Assembly: GCA_017506865.1 (NCBI GenBank)
Contig: JAFCMP010000524.1
Coordinates: 310,001 to 374,000 of the forward strand
Length of the DNA: 64,000 bases
From: Tribonema minus
Lineage: Eukaryota; Sar; Xanthophyceae; Tribonematales; Tribonemataceae
Direction: 5' to 3'
Made by a program: the position numbers and the translations under genes. Each line of letters starts with the position of its first letter. The stretch's first letter is position 1. Positions 23,832 to 35,926 of the stretch are shown here, in pieces. Below the pieces are notes generated by a model that saw only the letters and a program-made list of their open reading frames with translations, was not told where the DNA came from and ran no database searches.

Positions 23832-26189
23832 CCAGAGGTGACCGGCATGTTTGAAAATGTGTGCAGCATATGGGTGGACAACAATTGAAACTTGTCCGCA
23901 GCAGACTGTCAGGTGCGTGGCGGCAGCCTATGGGACGTGGCACAGATGGCAAGCTGGCGCCGCAAGTTGAGAGCTCAGCAATCTTCACACCACCGCGCAT
24001 CGGACACAGTCAACATATCTTGACAAGGAGGCTGCGCACAGCCAAAATGGCTCGACCACATGTGGGCTGAGACATTGGACATGCCTTCGGGTGTTCAAAC
24101 GTTCGAGTGGCGCACTGAGACGTACACACCAATTTGGAAAGCATCGCTCACCTGGAAGTCATGCAGATGCGAACCCAAATGGTTCATGCCGTTGATACTC
24201 CTGCCTCCGGCGCCTCCAAGCCCACCACAGCAAACTTCAAGGTCTTCGCGCAGGCGCCCAGTGCAGGTCCGGGACAGCTGCCAGCTGTGCCAGTGTGCCA
24301 TCAAGATGATGCAGCTTCGCCCCCAGGCAGCTGCGGCGAAGATCTTCGAACGTGACGTCGCAGGCCTCAGATAAGTGCCCCAGTGTTGCGCACCTAGGCA
24401 GACCACTTCGTCGCCCGTCTCAAATGCTTCACGCATGGCAGCGCTGAGAGTTGCCACAGCCTATTCATGCCCCGAGGGGGAGGGGGGGGGGGTGGGGCGC
24501 TGCGTGCGGCAGACGTGAGCGTTGAAATCAGAAGGAGTTGGGACAGGCTCTGTTACTCATTCAAAAAGCAATTTGATGTCTCGTGCGTTTGTGCTGCAGT
24601 TCTGTCTGTTCAACATGTTCTAAAGAGTTTTCTTACACAGTAAAAGCCCAGCTCACAGTGTGTGATGCGCCATTGCACCCATTTATCATGCTGTTCTGTG
24701 CTCGTTTACTGCTCAGATCCTGCCCTCATTTGTGGAATGTTACATGCTCTGTATGCATCGAAAAGTATCCTGCCTACACGAAGCTTAATGGTCACAGTCC
24801 TTGTACAACTCCCCATGCACAATTGAAGTTGAACTTGAAGATATGAATTTGGTGCATTACTCATTCGACGGGAGTCTCAAAAAGTATGGTATCCTTACAG
24901 TAACACACATGTCTGACGTCATGAAGAGTTGTAAAGACAACGAAGGTGCGCAGTGGAAGAAACGGATTTAAAAAGTAGTGACAGTGGCCTTGCAGAGCCA
25001 TTTCCAAAAACCCGCTGGTGATCGTGACTGCCAGCTACTAGTATGTTCTGGTTTTTAAGTTGGTTTGAAAAAACTGGCATGTACATGTACAGGCAATCGA
25101 TGATATTGACTTTGGGGCTCTGCCATATATATTATGAAACACATTAGTGCAGCGCAAGCAGCAGCTGTAGTAGGCATTGGTTCACATGCGCCCACAGACC
25201 CAGTCCATCCCGAGGCATCGAAGTTCTTAGTTCAGCGCACAGTTCAATGAACCAAATCGACTGGGCATGCAGTAATAGAGGGCACCGGCAAAGTAGCATT
25301 GTCAAAGCTTCACATGTCCCACCGAACCAAATGAGGGCCATTGCTTAAATGCAAGTCCGAATCATGGCAGGAAAAAGGAGCTAACAGCCAGTGTCTTTGT
25401 AAGTTTACATTCTTAGGCGCTGGTGGCGTAATACTTTCAGGCAAAGCTGGTGGAGATTTCCGTGACAAAGGCTGGACACAAGCTAACTCAAGCAAGACTG
25501 CAACAGGCACACGTCTCCAGGATGAGTTTAAATGTGTGCATGTATTCGTGCAGCGATATGGTGACAGCAACTCCAGTGCACCGTGCCTTTAAAGAGGGTC
25601 AACAACCCCATATAACTTCTTGGGTAGTCCAGAAGGAGTGCACTATGTACACACCTTGAGCACTGTGGAGTGGGGACCTTTGCAAATCCGTCAGATCTAC
25701 TGATTGCAAGTGTACTCCGCCAAGGGTGATCACCGACTGCACTATTTCTACTCAGCCCCAACCGCTGCCAGTGCTGCTGATGCCGCTGTCAATGGTGCCT
25801 GCTCTGTATCAATTGGGCATCCTACTGTCCCTGTAGGCCGTGTGACAGGCGACAGATGTGAAGCTGAACAACATGATGTGAAAACCTATGATGCTATCCG
25901 CATTGCAGTCCGTCACCTGGTGTGACGGCTATCCCTTCATATCTGCTGAGCAAAGTACATCTACTTCAAGGTTTGCTTGCCATCTATATGCAACAGCTCC
26001 TACCATTGCGTTACATGCAAACCGAGAAAGGTGCGGTCCATGAAAGCAGCAATTCGCATGTTTGCCACTGACCCCGGCAGCTGCTCTACTGCAGCCCAGG
26101 TGCCTTCGATCCAGCAAATGTTGCCCAGTGAGTAGGCGCGCTCCCCAATGCACAGTCAGCAAACAGGCTCTATCTGGTGCGCGTAGGTT

Positions 26190-26450
26190 AGGCCACCACT
26201 GCTCAGCAACCCCCAGCACCTGAGCACTGCTCATACACCTGAGCCATGCCGCAGCAGCAATGCTCAGCGTCTCGAGCACCTGAGCAATGCCACAGTAGCA
26301 ACGCTCAGCGTCTCGAGCACCTGAGCGATGCCACAGCAGCAACGCTCAGCGCCTTGAGCAGCTGAGCCATGCCACACCAGCAACGCTCAGCACCTGAGTG
26401 ATGCCACACGGCAGCAACACTCAGCACATCGTGCACCTGAGCCAAGCGCC
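26190..26450. repeat. Minisatellite, about six units of about 45 bp
   Basis: Units share GAGCACCTGAGC and ATGCCACA(C)CAGCAACGCTCAGC. Units vary in length. It lies just beyond the 3' end of the MYND gene. Confidence 0.8.
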
Positions 26451-26466
26451 AAGGCAGCAGCCACAT

Positions 26467-28578
26467 TCACGCATATCTGCCTTGCGCCGACGTGCAGTCG
26501 TTGCATGAGACCTGCCCCCGGTAGGTGGAGTACCCCTCAAAGCCGCGGTGCACACGGCCCTTGCAGACGTCGCACTCCGCCGTGTGGAAGGAGCCCTTGG
26601 GTGGGGCCGGCCCTGGCGTGAAGTTGTAGCCGTTGTTGCTGTACCAGTAGTCATCGTTGAAGTCAGCAGCGCACCGCCTGCACGGACAAAAGGCCAGGGG
26701 CGGGAAGGGGGGTGCAGCTAGGCTTTGGAGAGCTGGCGGGAAAGCGCAGCAGATATTCAGTGGGTGCTTGGGGAAATTCGGGACGCGCAGCAGAACCTCA
26801 CAAATTTTGCATGACCGTCCAACGCCACCAGAGTGGGCTTTGCCTCTTGAAACACGCTCTGCCACTTGACATTTTACCGTGTACTGGGCAGCAAATCACA
26901 TTTCGCTGCACGAGGCGGTCAGTGCCCCTCACCGCTACTACAACTAGCTTGCTTCAGCCATTGGTAGTTGTGCTTGGCACAACATTGGTAGTTGTGCTTT
27001 CCCCGCCAAGCAGACCTGTCCATATAGTGCCAAAGCACAGCGCACACACTCAGTCACTCACAAAATCACTCGCTCGCGCATGCGCCAGTCGCCGGCGTTC
27101 CCCTCGTTGTGATTGGCATTCACTACTGACTCACTCACTCACTCACTCACTCACTCACTCACTCACTCACACGTGTACGATGGCATCCTCAACTCACTGA
27201 CTCAATTACTCACTCGCATGTGCGCCAGTCGCCGGCGTGCCCCACGCCGTGGTGGAAGCCGTACGCCGTGTAGCGATCGTGCGAGCGGTCACAGCGTCGA
27301 TGGCATTCTCAACTCACTCACTCACTGACTCACTCACTGACTCAGCTACACGGCCGCGCGACCGGTCACAGCGTTGATGGCGATTACTTATCTCTCACGC
27401 ACTCACTCACTCACTCCCTCACTCACTCGCATGTGCGCCAGTCGCCGGCGTGACCCGCGCCGTGGTGGAAGCCGCAGGCTGGGTAGGAGCTGTGCAGCAT
27501 CGATGGCATTCTTGACTCACTCACTCACTGACTCACTCACTCACTCGCACGTGCGCCAGTCGCCGGCGTGCCCCGCGCCGTGGTGGAAGCCGCACGCCGT
27601 GTAGCGGTCGTGCGACCGGTCGCAGAACTCGCGCGAGTACGAGAACAGCTCGTACTCGTGCTGGCGGTTGCAGATTAAATTCTGGCAGCACGGCGTCAGC
27701 GACAGCGGCTCCGTACGGCCGCAAATGCCGCATTCGGGGGGGTTGGGCCGCAGCTCAGGCAGCAGCGTCCCCTCGCTGTATCTGAAATGGCGGCGGCAGC
27801 GGCGGCATGGTGGTGGTAAGGGTGTTGGCGTCAGCATGAGGCACCAGTAGCCCTCCGCGGTGGGCGTGCGCGGCCTGAGATGTTCGGGGTAGGCTATGTA
27901 TGTACTTACAGGAATAGGGTGGTGGCATCAGCATCGGCGGCGGCTGCAGCAGGTTGCAATGTGCTGGACCCATGCACAGAAAGCAGGTGACAGCAAAGCT
28001 GGATCATGCATGCCGCCAAGTGCAACAAAACCCCTGTGAGGTGACTGGCCAGTTATCGTATAGACCAGCCATGGAATACACACCTGCCCCAAACGTTACT
28101 GTCCTTACTGGTGAGAATCAGCCCCACCTAATGCAACGCTAATGGTTTCAAAGGTGGCACATGGCCCTGAAAGACATCTCGCCCACAAGGTCCTGCACTA
28201 CGCCAACGTGGATATGGTGGCAGTGTTTGACGCGTGGTCGATTGCCGCAGCAGCGGCGACCACGGTCATTGGTGGAAGGCACTCGCGGCCAACCACACCT
28301 TGTCACCTAGAGCTCTACGACCATCTTTGATTCATTTTCATGCAAACAATATTCACTCACTTGGCAGACTCCTTGGCCTCATCGTACGTGCACCCCCAGA
28401 GCCCCAGCTTGGCCAGGTGCTTGCACTCCTTCTTGTGGCGCGCCCAATCCTCCGTCTGGTGAGCGCTGCTGCAGAAAAGCACCATGTTGCAGCGCGCTCA
28501 CTTCAGCAGCGGCGGCCGCGCTTCGCACCCTTCCACCTCGCAGCGCCGCGGGATCCAGACCATGCGGTCCTTGTTCTA
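26467..28578 (-). CDS. MYND zinc finger plus cysteine-rich C-terminal domain; MYND exon interrupted
   Basis: MYND fingers bind two zinc ions and mediate protein interaction. Exons on the minus strand: MYND exon about 28578-28361, 27781-27545, 26677-26467 (TGA at 26469-26467); both junctions keep phase. The first shows C-x4-C, then C-x5-FCSSAH, then DWARHKKEC, close to the MYND pattern. After it come 'CGICG', 'LICNRQHEYELFSYSREFC', 'HDRYTACGFHHGAGHAGDWRTCERC' and 'CDVCKGRVH...CNDC', a Cys/His-rich arrangement that I recall from fungal and algal hypothetical proteins and that probably also binds zinc. In the MYND exon an in-frame TGA (28500-28498) stands where the third zinc-binding cysteine is expected, and a TAG (28578-28576) stands where the neighbouring copies have CAG. 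The gene may therefore be a pseudogene, although the two downstream exons are undamaged. Upstream exons were not found. Confidence 0.72.
27085..27560 (-). repeat. Donor-junction copies and ACTC microsatellite in a MYND-gene intron
   Basis: The end of exon 27781-27545 (GGCGACTGGCGCACGTGCGA and its donor) is repeated downstream in the intron near 27427-27490, 27212-27300 and 27085-27110, separated by (ACTC)n tracts. On the gene strand these tracts read GTGAGTGAGT, so the donor consensus itself is expanded as a microsatellite. Confidence 0.85.
28208..28338 (+). repeat. Dispersed 131-bp repeat with a conserved open frame, copy 1
   Basis: Matches 43660-43790 on the same strand, roughly 80 percent by eye, without indels in the aligned frame. 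Both read V-D-M-(V/I)-A, FD-(A/S)-W, then AAAA-x-TV-x-GGRH and LELYD. Here it is antisense in a MYND-gene intron. Probably a fragment of a mobile element or of a host gene; I do not recognise it. Confidence 0.65.
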
Positions 28579-28930
28579 GCGGCGCTTGAGCTGGGGCGCA
28601 GATGTGGCGTGCAAGTTGGTTTGACGGTGTTAAAGATGGTGGAATGATGGAGCTTGTGGTAAAGGGAGCTGCATATGTATGCATTCAAGCTAGACCTTGC
28701 GGTCTTTGTTCTGGTGGCGCTTGAGCTGGGGCGCAGAGGTAGCTTGCAAATTGGTTGAAGGTGTCAGACTGGTAAAATCAAGCTGGTGCCGAAGGAATTT
28801 CCGTCGTCATGCAGTTGAGTGTGATGGTATGGGTGTGTGTTTTTTGTTTATAAATCAAGTCTCCACGCGGTCCTTGTTCTGGTGGCGCTTGAGCTGGGGC
28901 GCAGAGGTGGCGTGCAGATTGTTTGGCAGC
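28560..28930 (-). repeat. Acceptor-junction copies before the MYND exon
   Basis: Three copies (starting near 28566, 28687 and 28864 on plus coordinates) of a segment that on the minus strand reads GCCCCAGCTCAAGCGCCACC and AACAAGGACCGC, encoding LKRHQNKDR. Only the copy nearest the MYND exon continues into it, and that copy has TAG in place of CAG. Confidence 0.8.
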
Positions 28931-29041
28931 GCTGAAGGTAAAAGGATAAAGTGCGGCGGTTAAGGGAGCTGCAAATCTATTCAAGAGATTGAGCTGCTTG
29001 TGTGAAAAGAGTGTAGAGGAGTGCGGCACACGTGTGTACAA

Positions 29042-29790
29042 GCATGAGGTGAATAATGAAGCACTCTACTCTATCATTATCATGCAGCTACGCTTGTCAA
29101 CGCTGACACTGAGCTGTATGTTTTGTATGAAATGCAGCAATGACGTGTCAATTTGAGAACACAGCTGTACCATTACATTGCTGGGCATGTTCCTTGCCTG
29201 CATCTGAGTCACGGATGAATAAGGACCTTCGTAAAGGTTCGAGTCGTACGACACACGCCCTAGTTCACATCATGAGACCAGCACGTCTCCCTTGGCATCA
29301 ATCTGACAATGTTGTCGCACTACACACAGCGCGCAGGCAACGACCACTGGTGCTGCATTTGAGGTCGTCATGCAGTCGGAATCGGCGAATTTACGTCGCG
29401 GACTTGATGATGGACATCGGTGCTGTGCAAGGAAGTTGATTGGTCACATCCGCAGTCTGATGTCAGTATGGTGAACGTTGAACAATAACAGGCAAGCTCG
29501 CTCGTCTTTAAGCCCAAAGAGTGCGGCGTATGCACGATTGCATGACCAAAAGATACACGATCGCACATGATCTCGCGATTTACCGTTCTCTCTTGCTCTC
29601 GCCTGCTGGGCGCATGCGCAGCCTGCGGAGCCGCATGCTCTTGCGACACCCGTTCGAGTTGCTGCTCATGCTTGCCGGTTGTGTTTGGTTTTGCGAAAAA
29701 ATGATCTTCAACTTCGCATTGAAGTTCGTGATCTGTTTGGTGTGGTGTGTGTTCGGAGTGCAGCGTTCTTTTGCAGCGCCGCTGCTTGCA
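29042..29790. promoter_or_regulatory. Intergenic region between divergent MYND and ankyrin-methyltransferase genes
   Basis: About 0.7 kb between the leftward MYND gene and the rightward gene starting at 29791. It must hold the promoter of the latter and may hold that of the former, whose first exon is unknown. I see no TATA box or other named element that I would defend. Confidence 0.35.
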
Positions 29791-32700
29791 ATGGCGTCCA
29801 CAGAGCCGGCCACGATGTCGCCTGAGGAGCTGCTGTGTGAGCTGATCGACTGCAGCAGGTACATGGCCAATAGTAGTCTACTTACAATCTTGAACCATTT
29901 TGGCATGCTTGATTGCTTGATATGCTGTTATTCTATGAAGTCCTTCAAAATAAGCAGGCGAGATTCAGTCAACCATTTAGCCACCTGTTCAGGCACTACC
30001 ATCTGCTGCAATGCTGGGCAACTTGAATCACCAAAGCACGGCTTTGATCACGTGTGACATATGGTATTGAAAATGGTTGCTTGGTTGAACTTTCGAGACG
30101 GCGGCGGGCAAGTCAAATTCCAGATCAGATTACTGCTCTGATGATATTCGTAGCAGGCGACGGCGTACTGATGTGATTGGCGATGCGAGTTGCATGCAAT
30201 GCGCGGGGGTCATGGCGTTGATGCCGTGCACTCAACACATCCCAGAACGCACACAGGTACACGGTGCATGTCGAAAGCATGCGTCTCGAGGCGTTGTTGC
30301 AACTCGGCTGCCAGGCAGGGACAACAGCAAGGCAGCATTCAACCTGCGCGGACCGCATGATCACATGCCTCCTGCTCGGGCAAAGGTCAACAGCACCTCA
30401 TACCTCCAGTTGGTAGTAAACCTCCCCAAGCATTATTTGATGACACCAGGACATAACTAGTGATATTCAAGTTTTACATGTACATGTCAGTTATTGATGA
30501 GCATGATGACACAGCACCTCTGTATTTGCTCCTATGCACTCGTGCATTGCCGCCTTGTCACCGCTGACAGGTATGGAGAGTTGGAGGAGGTGCTGCAGCT
30601 GCTGGCAGTTCCAAACATCAATGTCAATGCGCGCAGCGAGGGCGGGGGAAACACTGCACTGCACATGGCGTGTGCCAATGGGCATGTTGAAGTTGTGGAG
30701 GCGCTGTGCAAGGAGGGAGCGGAACATTTTGCGTGAGTGCAATTTATTCATGGCCAGAACATCAACAACGTCAGCGTGCTCACACTGTATCGTGCTGAAC
30801 AGATATCAATCACCTTTGAATCTCACATGGTCGGGCACAACTCTGTGGTTCTGTCACCAAGCGCTTGTGTCGAAAAAGCAATCAAGTGGGACATAGAAGA
30901 GCACCGTATGCCTTCATTTACAGCACATGTCAACGATGTGTCGAGAGCGCGCATGTCTGTTGGTAATATTCTGCCCTATCAGCACGCCCTGCTGATGTAT
31001 GGCATCCGTGTGGCGATGGCTCGTTGTCCCCCCGCTGTTACCCGCTGCACATGCTTACCACAGCTCTTGTGATTGCTGCGACGCTGGGGCACGGTACAGA
31101 TGGTCATGTTGTTACTTCTTTTGAACCTGCAGTGGTCTCCGCCGCTCAGCAATTCCCCAAACCCTGGCCTGCATGTTGTACTTTTGTTACTTTGTTGGCC
31201 ACCGTCAGTGTGGTATGTTGGGCACGCGTGACTGTCTGCGGCCACTGCTATCTGGTTCTGTCGTTACTGCTGCAGCAGCTGCTGCTGCTCACCGGCAGCG
31301 TCACTGTCATACCTGATAGGTCACTGCCTCATTTCACAACTTACGAGGGGCACAAAGGTCATATGGTCATATCCGTCACCTTTTCACTGCGATATATGGT
31401 ACATACCTCGCGCACGCCAGGTCTGCTGCAGCGCAGCAAGTGTCATCCTGCGCCAAACATCATTGCAGTATGGTGTATGGATGGCATGCGTGCTGTTCAC
31501 CAGGCATGCCAGCCTCGGGCAAGAAAATATAGCAATATGATAATGGGTGCAATCAGCTGCAAGAGCTCCCCGGTCAGAATGTTGCAGGTGGTGAAGCTCA
31601 TGCTACATGTGGTACACACTGCGTGCACGCCAGGTCTGCTGCGTCGCATTATGTGTCATCCTGCGCCAACATCACTGCAGCATGGTGTTCGCCCTGGCCG
31701 GGCTCGCCTGGACTGAGTGCTGTTCATCAGGCATGTCAACTCTGCCAGGTCTGGTGAGCCTGTAAAGATGGAGTGCGGTCGGTCTCCTAACCCGGATTCT
31801 CACCCTAACCCCAAGCTGCAAGACCTCTCAGTCATCCTGTTCCAGGCGGTAATGAGCATGTGGTTCTTGTGCTCGTTGGTGCTGATTTTGCAGCAATGCG
31901 GCGGGCAACTACCCCCTGCACTGGGCAATACAGGGGCGCCACCTGGCCTGCGTGCAAGCGCTGTTCAAGGCTTTCCCCACTGCCGACAAGGTAGGCGAAT
32001 GAACTCAACAGCTCTGCCGCATCTGCTGGCTACGCATTGGCATCTTTTAACTCTGAAATTGTGAGGCGTGGTCTTCTTACACAAGTGTGCGTCGCCAGTA
32101 AACTATGCCTGCAAACGTGTGAGGCGCCCCGCCTGAGGTGCGCTTTAATGCTTTGGTCGTCCCCGTAGCATATTTGCTTGCCAATACAGCACACGCTGGC
32201 ACTTGGGCTGCTTCATGAGGCGCCTTAGCCATATGTAGAGTTTTTCGGCATTCCTATCACACCTTTTGCAAACAGACATTCCGGACCACTAAATGCACTT
32301 GAGTTTTGCCACATTGGGCAGCAAACCATCTCTACATTGTTCGGCAAAGCTGAAGACTGTAACTCAAAGGTTATGTTGGTCAACGGTCATAAGTTTTCAG
32401 GTAGTCAGAACTACATCTTTAAATGTAGAGCTCTGGACAAATCCTGCTGCTGTTCTTCGCTGGAGGTGTTTTAAAAGTCTGAATACACATATATGTTGCT
32501 GCGTCCGCGGATGCCCGCTTTGAAAGTTCGCACCTGGCAACCATAGCTGCATCACACGCGAAAATGCCTGAGTAGAGTAATCGAGCACGCTCGGGCAACA
32601 GTATGCATGGGCTTATTGCACAGCTGCACTCAGGATTCCCTATGGCAAACCTCAAGGAAATCTTCCAGCCTCTGTTGTACTCTTCGTGCAGCTCATGCGC

Positions 32701-35700
32701 TGCTTGTGCACATGCAGATTAACCAGCCCTGATTCGTCACACAAAGAACGGGCAGCACATGAGCTGCTTTTTCAAGAGCAGCCCTTCCCCCCCTCCCCTT
32801 CCCCCCTCCTCAATGTCCACTTGTGTCACATCCACAATTGTTCTGCTGCAATGTGCAGATGAATGTGCTGGCCAAGAACGAGTTTGGCCAGTCGGCCATC
32901 AGTGAGGCCTTCAATGCTCAGGTAAGCCTGTTCTACTTACGTCCGCGCATTCATGCAACCTGACTGTGAAGTGCTCCTGTGCCGCTGTGAAAGTCTGTTG
33001 GTATTGGCAGTTCGTTGTTGTGGGAAGCCATGGTGCACACTTTACCCAGCAGCATGCCACACTGTGGCGCTGGCAATGACTGTTCTGGTTCGTGGAATGA
33101 TGCCGGTCTCTCTGCGCCACACGTTCCTTCATGCGCATGGAAGGGCAAGCGCAACAACACAACCGCAGTGGCCAATTGAAATGACTGCTTTTCTCAAGCA
33201 CAAATCACGCATGATGGCCCGTTTATGGGCAGTGCTGCTGCTGATCGTGCTCATCATCTGATGTTACGGCACTGCGCGCTGTTCTGCAGAACTCTGACAT
33301 TGTCAAGCTGGTACTGGAGCACCCATCTGCTGAGGAGGACATGGTGAGTCGAAAATACTTGCCCTTATCTGTGACCCTACCTTGCTACCCTTCCTGGTCG
33401 GTTGTGCAGAACCTACATATTTTCATATCTGTAACGCTCCACAGCAGAGCTCAGGTGCTTGGCATGTCTCAGCAGGGGCGAAGTTGCCCCACAGGGTGAG
33501 GGGGTACATTCCCCCTTCCCCTCCCCCCAGCCACTTATCGTTACTCACCCTTTCTGATTGGGCACGAAGAACCCTTTTAAAACGTTCAGGAATGTCTCCA
33601 CAGCAGCGGTCAGGCACATGCTTCCAGTGACATGGGCCCTTAGCTGGTAATACGAGAGCACCAGCTGCAGCGCATGGCGATATTCCATCAACTGTTTACT
33701 GTCAATTAGCACTCCATAAAGCACGCTGTCAAGGTGATCGGTTGTGGACGAGATGCATGGCACATGTCAGAGTGGTATTTGTAGTAGAAAGCGGCGAAGG
33801 GCTGTGTGAGCATGGCCTGTGCGGCAGAAAGCGGCAAAAAGCGTGTGCGAGCGTGGTATTTGTGTCAGAAAACGGCAAATGCTGCGCCGCTTTTAGCGTG
33901 CAATTTTGTGCATAGAGCCATGTACAGCAGCAGCTGATTATGCGTGAGAGCTTACAAGTCTCAGCATCCAACTTTCCACCTTTGTTTCACATGCAGCGGC
34001 GGCAAGAGGCACAAGCAGAGGCCGCAGATGACGTTGACGACGCGAGCACCGACCAATCAAATGGCAGCAAATGTGCAGCAGCGGCCAATAAAATCGCAGG
34101 AGAGCCTGAGCATAGCGAGGTCACCCATGACCTGCAGCTCCATGCTGGAGTGGATACTGTACTGCGGATACGGGAACTGGCTATTCAACGAGCGAGCTCG
34201 CCATTTGGCACTGGCGCCGATGCGTGTCAAGGTATGTGTCAAGGTGTATCAGCTTTGTACCATACGTCAAGTATGCGCCACAGTTTATAATACAGTCATG
34301 CACAGGTTGCAGTAAGCATGCCTCGTGGCACTTCTTGAAGGTTGTGTGTCGATGTACATGTTTTGGTCGCTCAGAAGGGCTTCTCAAATAGTGCTGGCAG
34401 CTCTCAGCAAACGATTGTTTCCAACAGTGCAGCACAGAGAACATCATCCATCGCATTGCGTGTGCACTTGCTGAGCAGGCGGCATGGGTGTCAAGCTTGC
34501 AAGCCGTGGGGTGATTCCTCACAAACATCTGTCGCGTCTTGGCGACTTGCTCAGCTGGGCTATCGTTGCGCAGCAATGATGGACCATTTGTTAGGAGAGA
34601 ATGGCACACCCAACGTGACGCCTTCACCTTCTGTATCATCACAACCACAAGTGCATGCAGCAGCAGCTGCGCGTGATTGCCCCCACGCTAACATATCACT
34701 ATCTCCCGATATTGTCTCACATGTGCCCTGGGTATCACCACAGCAGGGCTCTGCAGGCAGCTGACGCGATCCATCTTTTATTACCACCTGTTGCATGTAC
34801 CCCCCATCATGCAGATACGACAGGGCTGGGCATCTGGGGGTCGAGCCTGGTCATGGCGCGCTGGCTCACGGATGCGCCCATGCAGAAAATTCTGAAAAGT
34901 GCAACAGTAGTTGAGCTTGGCGCCGGCTGCGGCGTCGCAGGGCTGACTGCTGCGGTTTACACGCGCGCTGCTAGCGTCCTCATGACTGATTTGAATGAGG
35001 CAACCTTGGACAATCTGAGGCACAACGTGGAGCTCAATCGGTCACTTTTTGGTGGAGCGCACACCCCCAGTGTGCGGCCTCCAAGCCTTTCAAGCGCAAG
35101 TGCCCCAGAGGGTGCAGTGGATGACCAGTCAACGGCAGGTGCCGCTATGTTAGGTGTGGCTGCACTGTCAGAGAGCGAAACCCGAGGTAGTGCCACAACT
35201 TCAACTTCAACTGAGCGCATGGCACCGAGCACTGCTCCAGCCGCCTCATCACCAGCAGAAGCATCGGAGCCTTCTGAATTACCAGAGCCTCCATCGACAT
35301 CTGGCGATGGCCCCACGAGCCCATTGCCACCAACTGCTGCAGCAAGTGATGCTGCATCGACGCCCAACGCGGAGGGTGCTGCATCCCATCAGAACGGTTC
35401 TGCAAAAGTTCAAGAAACATTGCCGCAACTACAAGCACATCACGCCGCCACTGACAGCAGCACTGCGGCCCACACGCCGCCTACGCCACCCGCACTTCAA
35501 TGTGAAGTTCAAGTGGCAGCGCTCGACTGGTCCGATCCGTCGACGTACCCCCCCGCGGGAAAGGCGCACGTCCTGCTGGGCTGCGATCTGGTGTACCACA
35601 AGGAGAGCGTGGCACCGCTCATCCGCGTCGCACGCAAGCTGGTCAGACCCGGCGGATCGCTGCTGCTGGTATCGCCAGCCTCCAACCGCGACGGCATGAA

Positions 35701-35926
35701 ACAGCTGTTGGAGGGGGTCCTGGGTCCGAAGGGGGGGTTCAAGCTGGTGGGTGCTCAGGTAGCGCCTCAGGAGTACTTGAGCAATCCGCTGACGGAAGCT
35801 GTCGGTTCCGATGTGCAGTTTCTGCTGCACTTTTCGGATTTGGTGGATGGGCGCTACAGGCTGCTGCACTTCCGACGGCAACCGAGCGCTCATGCAGCAG
35901 CGTCGTCCGAGCCTGCGGCACCCTGA
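29791..35926 (+). CDS. Ankyrin-repeat / METTL21-FAM86-type protein methyltransferase fusion
   Basis: Complete 7-exon gene of 596 codons: 29791-29858, 30571-30732, 31894-31990, 32859-32921, 33290-33343, 33997-34231, 34815-35926; every junction is GT-AG and in phase. Start ATG sits in TTGCAATGGCG. Residues about 14-148 form ankyrin repeats ('NTALHMACANGHVEVVEALC', 'NYPLHWAIQGRHLACVQALF', 'NEFGQSAISEAFNAQNSDIV'). An acidic linker follows. From about residue 227 comes a Rossmann-fold SAM methyltransferase of the Methyltransf_16 kind: 'TGLGIWGSSLVMARWL', motif I 'VVELGAGCGVAGL' (258-270), 'MTDLNEATLDNLRHN', 'ALDWSDP', 'LLGCDLVYHKES' and 'GGSLLLVSP'. About 130 residues rich in Ser, Pro, Ala and Thr interrupt the fold after the third strand. 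Relatives methylate lysines on chaperones and translation factors; the ankyrin part probably picks the substrate (inference). Ends in TGA. Confidence 0.9.
31377..31760 (+). repeat. Tandem repeat in intron 2 of the ankyrin-methyltransferase gene
   Basis: Two units about 235 bp apart share GCGCACGCCAGGTCTGCTGC, GTGTCATCCTGCGCCAA and GCATGGTGT. A third, partial match lies near 31720-31750. No exon recognised in them. Confidence 0.7.

Larger units (their letters stand above)
22504..26466. other. Mostly unassigned region between DUF3054-B and the MYND gene
   Basis: Apart from the inverted repeat at 23370-23831 and a minisatellite at 26190-26450, I find nothing I can name. Open frames at 24060-24374 (+) and 25704-25925 (+, protein-like, for example HYFYSAPTAASAADAAVNG) could be exons or old repeats. 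Runs of G occur at 23329-23372 and 24476-24496. Confidence 0.45.
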
